Below the pieces are notes generated by a model. The model worked only from the letters and a program-made list of their open reading frames with translations, searched no databases and was not told where the DNA came from. Position numbers and translations under genes: made by a program. Positions 60,809 to 64,000 of a stretch of 64,000 nucleotides of DNA are shown piece after piece. The DNA comes from Chryseobacterium potabilaquae (GTDB taxonomy: Bacteria > Bacteroidota > Bacteroidia > Flavobacteriales > Weeksellaceae), in NCBI RefSeq assembly GCF_902728265.1, contig NZ_CACVBR010000002.1, forward strand, positions 1-64,000, given 5' to 3'. How positions within the stretch are numbered: the first letter of the stretch is position 1; every line of letters begins with the position of its first letter.

Positions 60809-61079
60809 AAATCTGATTTTTTAAAATTGTTGATACACTATCCTGCAACCTTGCAGGGTTTTTACTTTTGAGGACAGGGTTCTCGATATGCTCAATGACC
60901 ATATCGTTACCGGACTTTGAGGTATCGTACATTACTTTGCCAATGACCGCTACGGTAAGCAGCAGATAACCCATAAAGAAGTACAGCGTATATCGGTGCT
61001 GTTTGCGTAAAGGCAACGCCCGCCAACGGTCATCCAGCTTGTCAAAGTACCTGTCCATATTTGCTCTTAATTTTTTCAT
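60795..61079 (-). CDS. traL: TraL-position membrane protein (DUF3989)
   Basis: 94 residues: basic amphipathic start (MKKLRANMDRYFDKLDDRWRAL), one membrane helix (about 30-48, YTLYFFMGYLLLTVAVIGKV) and a charged tail. This is the DUF3989 layout found at the traL position between traK and traM. It overlaps traM by 14 bp, indicating coupled translation. Confidence 0.8.
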   Translation of the reverse strand: MKKLRANMDRYFDKLDDRWRALPLRKQHRYTLYFFMGYLLLTVAVIGKVMYDTSKSGNDMVIEHIENPVLKSKNPARLQDSVSTILKNQIYERK

Positions 61080-61097
61080 AGCCTTACTATTTCTGTG

Positions 61098-61526
61098 TTA
61101 CAGCTTGAAACGCTTTGGACTTTTACCTGCCTGTTGCTTTGGCGCATCATTGACCAGTGCGACCGCTTCGGTTAATTTAGGTGCGGACATTACGGACAGG
61201 TTTGCCAGTTCCGATTTTTTGAGTAGTTGCCCAAAGCCGTCTTTCTTGGCTACTTCCATACGGTTCAATGAAAATTTGCCATTCAGGTACTTTACCCACA
61301 TACTGCATTCTACACGGGGCTTGTCATCGCCCGACCATTGCAGGTAGCCTGTCAGCAGTAAGTCCTGCCTTGGCAAAGTATCTGCACCTTTTTGGCAGCT
61401 TTCGAGGTATTCGCTGATGCTGTCTTTCAGCTTTCCGGCATACGCACCTTGCGTATGGAAATATCCGTTGTATCCTTTATCGGTAAGGATTTTTGCGAAC
61501 GTGCTTAAATCTGATAATGCTTCCAT
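61098..61526 (-). CDS. ICE transfer-operon protein of unknown function (142 aa)
   Basis: Soluble protein: FAKILTDKGYNGYFHTQGAY, LLLTGYLQWSGDDKPRVECSMWVKYL (read in two strands), FSLNRMEVAKKDGFGQLLKK and a basic tail. No motif recognised. It sits between traK (12 bp upstream) and the DUF3989 gene (18 bp downstream), so it belongs to the transfer operon although it has no counterpart I can name in the CTnDOT series. Confidence 0.7.
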   Translation of the reverse strand: MEALSDLSTFAKILTDKGYNGYFHTQGAYAGKLKDSISEYLESCQKGADTLPRQDLLLTGYLQWSGDDKPRVECSMWVKYLNGKFSLNRMEVAKKDGFGQLLKKSELANLSVMSAPKLTEAVALVNDAPKQQAGKSPKRFKL

Positions 61527-61537
61527 AAGATTGTTTT

Positions 61538-62161
61538 TTAGCGTTCGATAACCTCTATATCCTTATTTTCCACGACTGCAAATTTTTCAATATTGAAGCC
61601 CTGCGGATTGTTGTCGGAACGAACGGAGTTGACGAGATAGCAGGTAGTAATCAGGTTACGTCTGGTTACATTGCTTGACCGGATAATAAATTGTTTGGCA
61701 TAGGTGCGCACTGCATACGGGTAGTTGTCGAAATTGCACACGACACTATCCACCTCAATGCGTTGCTGCACGTTCCCCGAAATGATACGGCTGTAATAGC
61801 CCTTTTCCGACAAGTCTTTGTAGTAATCAAAAGCACTTTTATCGGCAAGGTTAAATGCCCTGCTCATATTGCTTTCAATAGCGTTCTTGTCGGGCGCAAG
61901 CGTAAAGAACAGTTCGTGAAATCTCCTGACGTGTTCCCTTGCTTCAACCGGGCGGTTGATGCTCGCATCCTGCGACAAGGCAAGCATCAGGGATTTGCCG
62001 TTATCCAGTACATAGATTTTTTGGCGTTGTTCTTCTGCAAAGCGGTAGGAACGCCATACGGCGTAACCTACCACGCTAATGCAGAGAACCGCAAACACAA
62101 TGGCATATAATCTTATCTGCCTAAAGCTGTTTTCGATATTTCTTAGCGTTTTAAATTCCAT
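61538..62161 (-). CDS. traK: Conjugative transposon protein TraK
   Basis: 207 residues: short cytoplasmic N-terminus, one membrane helix (about 16-35, RLYAIVFAVLCISVVGYAVW) and a periplasmic domain with MLALSQDASINRPVEAREHVRRFHELFFTLAPD (seen in segments), MSRAFNLADKSAFDYYKDL and RRNLITTCYLVNSVRSDNNPQGF. This is the VirB8-like assembly factor of the Bacteroidota type IV system. It follows traJ by 19 bp. Confidence 0.92.
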   Translation of the reverse strand: MEFKTLRNIENSFRQIRLYAIVFAVLCISVVGYAVWRSYRFAEEQRQKIYVLDNGKSLMLALSQDASINRPVEAREHVRRFHELFFTLAPDKNAIESNMSRAFNLADKSAFDYYKDLSEKGYYSRIISGNVQQRIEVDSVVCNFDNYPYAVRTYAKQFIIRSSNVTRRNLITTCYLVNSVRSDNNPQGFNIEKFAVVENKDIEVIER

Positions 62162-62180
62162 TTTTTAGAATGATTAATGT

Positions 62181-63176
62181 TTATTTATTCATCAGTTTAC
62201 CGCCGATGTTTCCAACTGTTGAGCCTGCACCTGCTCCGGCGATGTTTCCGGCTTTCATTGCTGTAGAGTTTACATTGCGGGTAAAGTTTCCTGCGCCTCC
62301 GGCTTGGATTACCCAACCTGTTACTGTCGGGATAGTGAAGTACCCGATGATGCCGATAATCATAAAGATGATGTACACGGTATTGCTCGTATCAGGTATA
62401 TAGGTGGGGTCGGCAAGCATTGCTATATCCCGTTCTAAAATGAGGGATTGTATTCTTGCCAACATTGAGCTGAACAAATCCGAAACGGGAAGCCACAGGT
62501 AAACGCTGACGTACCTCGTGAGCCATTGCGAGAGCGTGGACTGAAAGCCGTCCCACACGGAAATAGCAAAGGCTATTGGTCCGAGTATGGAGAGGACTAT
62601 CAGGAAAAACGTTCGTATGGTATCAATGACCAAAGCCGCCGCCTGAAAGAGAATTTCCAATAGATTACGAAACCAATCCTTTATGGCTTTTTCAATCTTA
62701 TAGGCTTGCCTGTCCATATACATACCCGCCATTGTTCCAATGTCAGAGGGCGACCAACCCAGTTCGTCCAGTTTTTTATCAAACTCTTCGTCTGATACCA
62801 TATAGGCGGTTTCGGGGTTCCTGACCATTGCCTCATATTCCAACTGGTCTTTCTGCTGTTGCAGTTTGTTCAGGTCAAGCACCTGGTCTTCCAGTATTTG
62901 GTGGGTTCCTACTACCACCGGGCTAAGTACCGCATTGATGGTTCCCAGTACGATGGTCGGGAAGAACATAATACAAAGCCCTAAAGCGAACGGGCGCAGC
63001 AAAGGGAACATATCAATAGGTTCGGCACGGCTTAAAGCCTGCCAAACCTTTAATGCCACATAGAACAATGCTCCCAATCCCGCCAAACCCTTAGCTACTG
63101 CCGCCATATCGCCTGCAAGCGGCATCATATCGTCATAAAGCGAACGCAGGAGTTCGTGAAGATTATCCCATTCCAT
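62181..63176 (-). CDS. traJ: Conjugative transposon protein TraJ
   Basis: 331 residues with six to eight membrane segments (e.g. LAGLGALFYVALKVWQAL, FALGLCIMFFPTIVLGTINA, TFFLIVLSILGPIAFAISVW, NTVYIIFMIIGIIGYFTIPTV) and the loop WLTRYVSVYLWLPVSDLFSSML. This topology fits TraJ, the VirB6-like inner-membrane channel protein. The Gly/Ala/Asn-rich C-terminus is typical. It lies 2 bp after the DUF4141 gene. Confidence 0.92.
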   Translation of the reverse strand: MEWDNLHELLRSLYDDMMPLAGDMAAVAKGLAGLGALFYVALKVWQALSRAEPIDMFPLLRPFALGLCIMFFPTIVLGTINAVLSPVVVGTHQILEDQVLDLNKLQQQKDQLEYEAMVRNPETAYMVSDEEFDKKLDELGWSPSDIGTMAGMYMDRQAYKIEKAIKDWFRNLLEILFQAAALVIDTIRTFFLIVLSILGPIAFAISVWDGFQSTLSQWLTRYVSVYLWLPVSDLFSSMLARIQSLILERDIAMLADPTYIPDTSNTVYIIFMIIGIIGYFTIPTVTGWVIQAGGAGNFTRNVNSTAMKAGNIAGAGAGSTVGNIGGKLMNK

Positions 63177-63178
63177 TT

Positions 63179-63811
63179 TTACCAGTATTTTTGGTTAGCA
63201 GTTCCGTAGAGTTGAAGCACTCTTTGGGCATCGTTTTTCTTTTTCGCTCTTAGGTAGCTTACAGAAATGTTCTTATTGGTGTAGTAGCGTACAAGGCTGT
63301 GGTAATCCTTTACCTCTTTGTACACTCTGTCGATAATATCCATACGCTCTTTGTCATTCAGCGAAAGGCTTGATGAGGTTATAATCTGCTTCAATTCTTT
63401 CAGCAGTTCGGTACTTTCATTGAGCAGTGCCGAATAGCCATTACCGATAGCGACCAATTCCTGCGGTGTGAAATTTGGGTCGTTCATCATTTTACCAAAA
63501 TTTTGCACGTACATTTCGGACACATCGCCCACCAACAATACCGTTTGTTGCACCTTACGGGCATCTTTCACAAGATTGTTGATAGCTTTCAGCTTGTCAT
63601 AATATTCCTTACCCTGGTCGTACACTTTCTTCACTTCGTTGAAGTTCTTTATCACATTGCTCACGGTCGAAGAAGTCTGTATGATTTCGTTCGCAGAGTT
63701 GATAATTCCTGAAGCCAGGTTTGCAGGGTCAGTAACTACAAACTGGGCTTTTGCTGACGGTGCTACGGCGAGCATTAATGCCGTACACACCAGATACAAT
63801 ACTTTTTTCAT
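63179..63811 (-). CDS. DUF4141 conjugative transfer protein (TraI position)
   Basis: 210 residues: signal peptide 1-22 (ends AKAQ), FVVTDPANLASGIINSANEIIQ, then long helices (KNFNEVKKVYDQGKEYYDKL, LNDKERMDIIDRVYKEVKDY), VirB5-like in outline. DUF4141 proteins precede TraJ in Bacteroidota ICEs and correspond to CTnDOT TraI. First complete gene of the operon in this window. Confidence 0.85.
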   Translation of the reverse strand: MKKVLYLVCTALMLAVAPSAKAQFVVTDPANLASGIINSANEIIQTSSTVSNVIKNFNEVKKVYDQGKEYYDKLKAINNLVKDARKVQQTVLLVGDVSEMYVQNFGKMMNDPNFTPQELVAIGNGYSALLNESTELLKELKQIITSSSLSLNDKERMDIIDRVYKEVKDYHSLVRYYTNKNISVSYLRAKKKNDAQRVLQLYGTANQKYW

Positions 63812-63838
63812 TGTTTCTGAATTTTAAAATGTTAATGA

Positions 63839-64000
63839 CTATTGATTTACTTTGTCCCGCCTTTGCATTGCGATATGCTTAATGGCGAGTTCTACATTAC
63901 CGTCCAGTTCGGAAGCAAGCTGCATTACTTCCATTTTTTCGGTTTCTTCGGTTGTGTAAGCGAGGTATTCCTCCAAACTAACTTCAGTGGCATAGACTGC
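63839..64000 (-). CDS. C-terminal end of a transfer-operon protein, probably TraG ATPase (cut by window edge)
   Basis: The last 53 codons of a leftward gene entering from the right: YATEVSLEEYLAYTTEETEK, MEVMQLASELDGNVELAIK and a basic end (MQRRDKVNQ), stop TAG at 63841-63839, 28 bp before the DUF4141 start. In CTnDOT-type operons the gene ahead of DUF4141/TraI is close to traG (VirB4-like ATPase), and the 'EVSxEEYLxYxTEE' tail fits such ATPases. The fragment is too short for certainty. Confidence 0.55.
   Translation of the reverse strand, partial: AVYATEVSLEEYLAYTTEETEKMEVMQLASELDGNVELAIKHIAMQRRDKVNQ

Overview
The window looks like chromosome of a Flavobacteriia member, most likely Weeksellaceae (Chryseobacterium/Elizabethkingia type). 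The reasons are a low G+C content, start sites without clear Shine-Dalgarno sequences, promoters of the Bacteroidota TAnnTTTG type, signal peptides ending in ...AQ, a subclass B1 metallo-beta-lactamase and a CTnDOT-type conjugative element. The genus is inferred, not shown.

Layout. (1) 1-2.5 kb: the edge of an IS3-type transposase gene, a small RlpA-like secreted protein, and a tandem pair of secreted proteins of unknown function. (2) 2.9-40.2 kb: rimO, then one very large leftward polysaccharide locus running from a WbpM/FlaA1-type dehydratase (start near 40167) down to rfbC. (3) 40.2-41.4 kb: a 1.26 kb AT-rich gene-free divide. (4) 41.4-46.4 kb: a rightward set encoding a YaiO-like outer-membrane barrel, a receiver-like/PIG-L deacetylase fusion, an ATP-grasp enzyme, a membrane GT2 glycosyltransferase and a tiny membrane protein. 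(5) 46.4-50.3 kb: recX, glyA, a B1 metallo-beta-lactamase, and the remains of a PMT/ArnT-type glycosyltransferase gene. (6) 50.35 kb to the end: the left part of an integrative conjugative element (ICE): tyrosine integrase, DUF932 and Api92-like accessory genes, an orphan receiver protein, two excisionase-like DNA-binding proteins, and the TraQ-O-N-M-L-K-J-DUF4141 transfer operon, ending in the tail of a further gene, probably traG.

How the genes work together. The polysaccharide locus holds two Wza-like lipoproteins, two Wzc-like tyrosine kinases, two Wzx flippases, two Wzy-type polymerases and three initiating sugar-phosphate transferases, so it reads as two Wzx/Wzy assembly lines joined end to end. 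The first half (40.2-17.9 kb) carries recognisable precursor routes: a UDP-4-amino-4,6-dideoxy sugar (WbpM/PglF-like dehydratase, PglE-like aminotransferase, GNAT and FemAB-like acyltransferases, PglC-like transferase), UDP-L-FucNAc (CapE/F/G = FnlA/B/C, plus a WbuB-like transferase), UDP-ManNAcA (WecB/WecC) and a second UDP-HexNAc uronate (TviB/WbpA-like). The second half (17.7-4.3 kb) carries four glycosyltransferases, an EpsG-type polymerase, a GDP-mannose 3,5-epimerase-like enzyme whose catalytic residues have the plant GME spacing, a secreted glycoside hydrolase-like protein and an isolated rfbC. TAnnTTTG boxes at several gene gaps suggest internal promoters.

The least familiar system is the YaiO/PIG-L/ATP-grasp/GT2/small-protein set at 41.4-46.4 kb, which could make and export a separate, modified amino-sugar glycan. 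The ICE appears to have split a PMT glycosyltransferase gene that now also carries an in-frame TGA. Only one end of the ICE lies in the window, so its right boundary, mobilisation genes and cargo cannot be judged.
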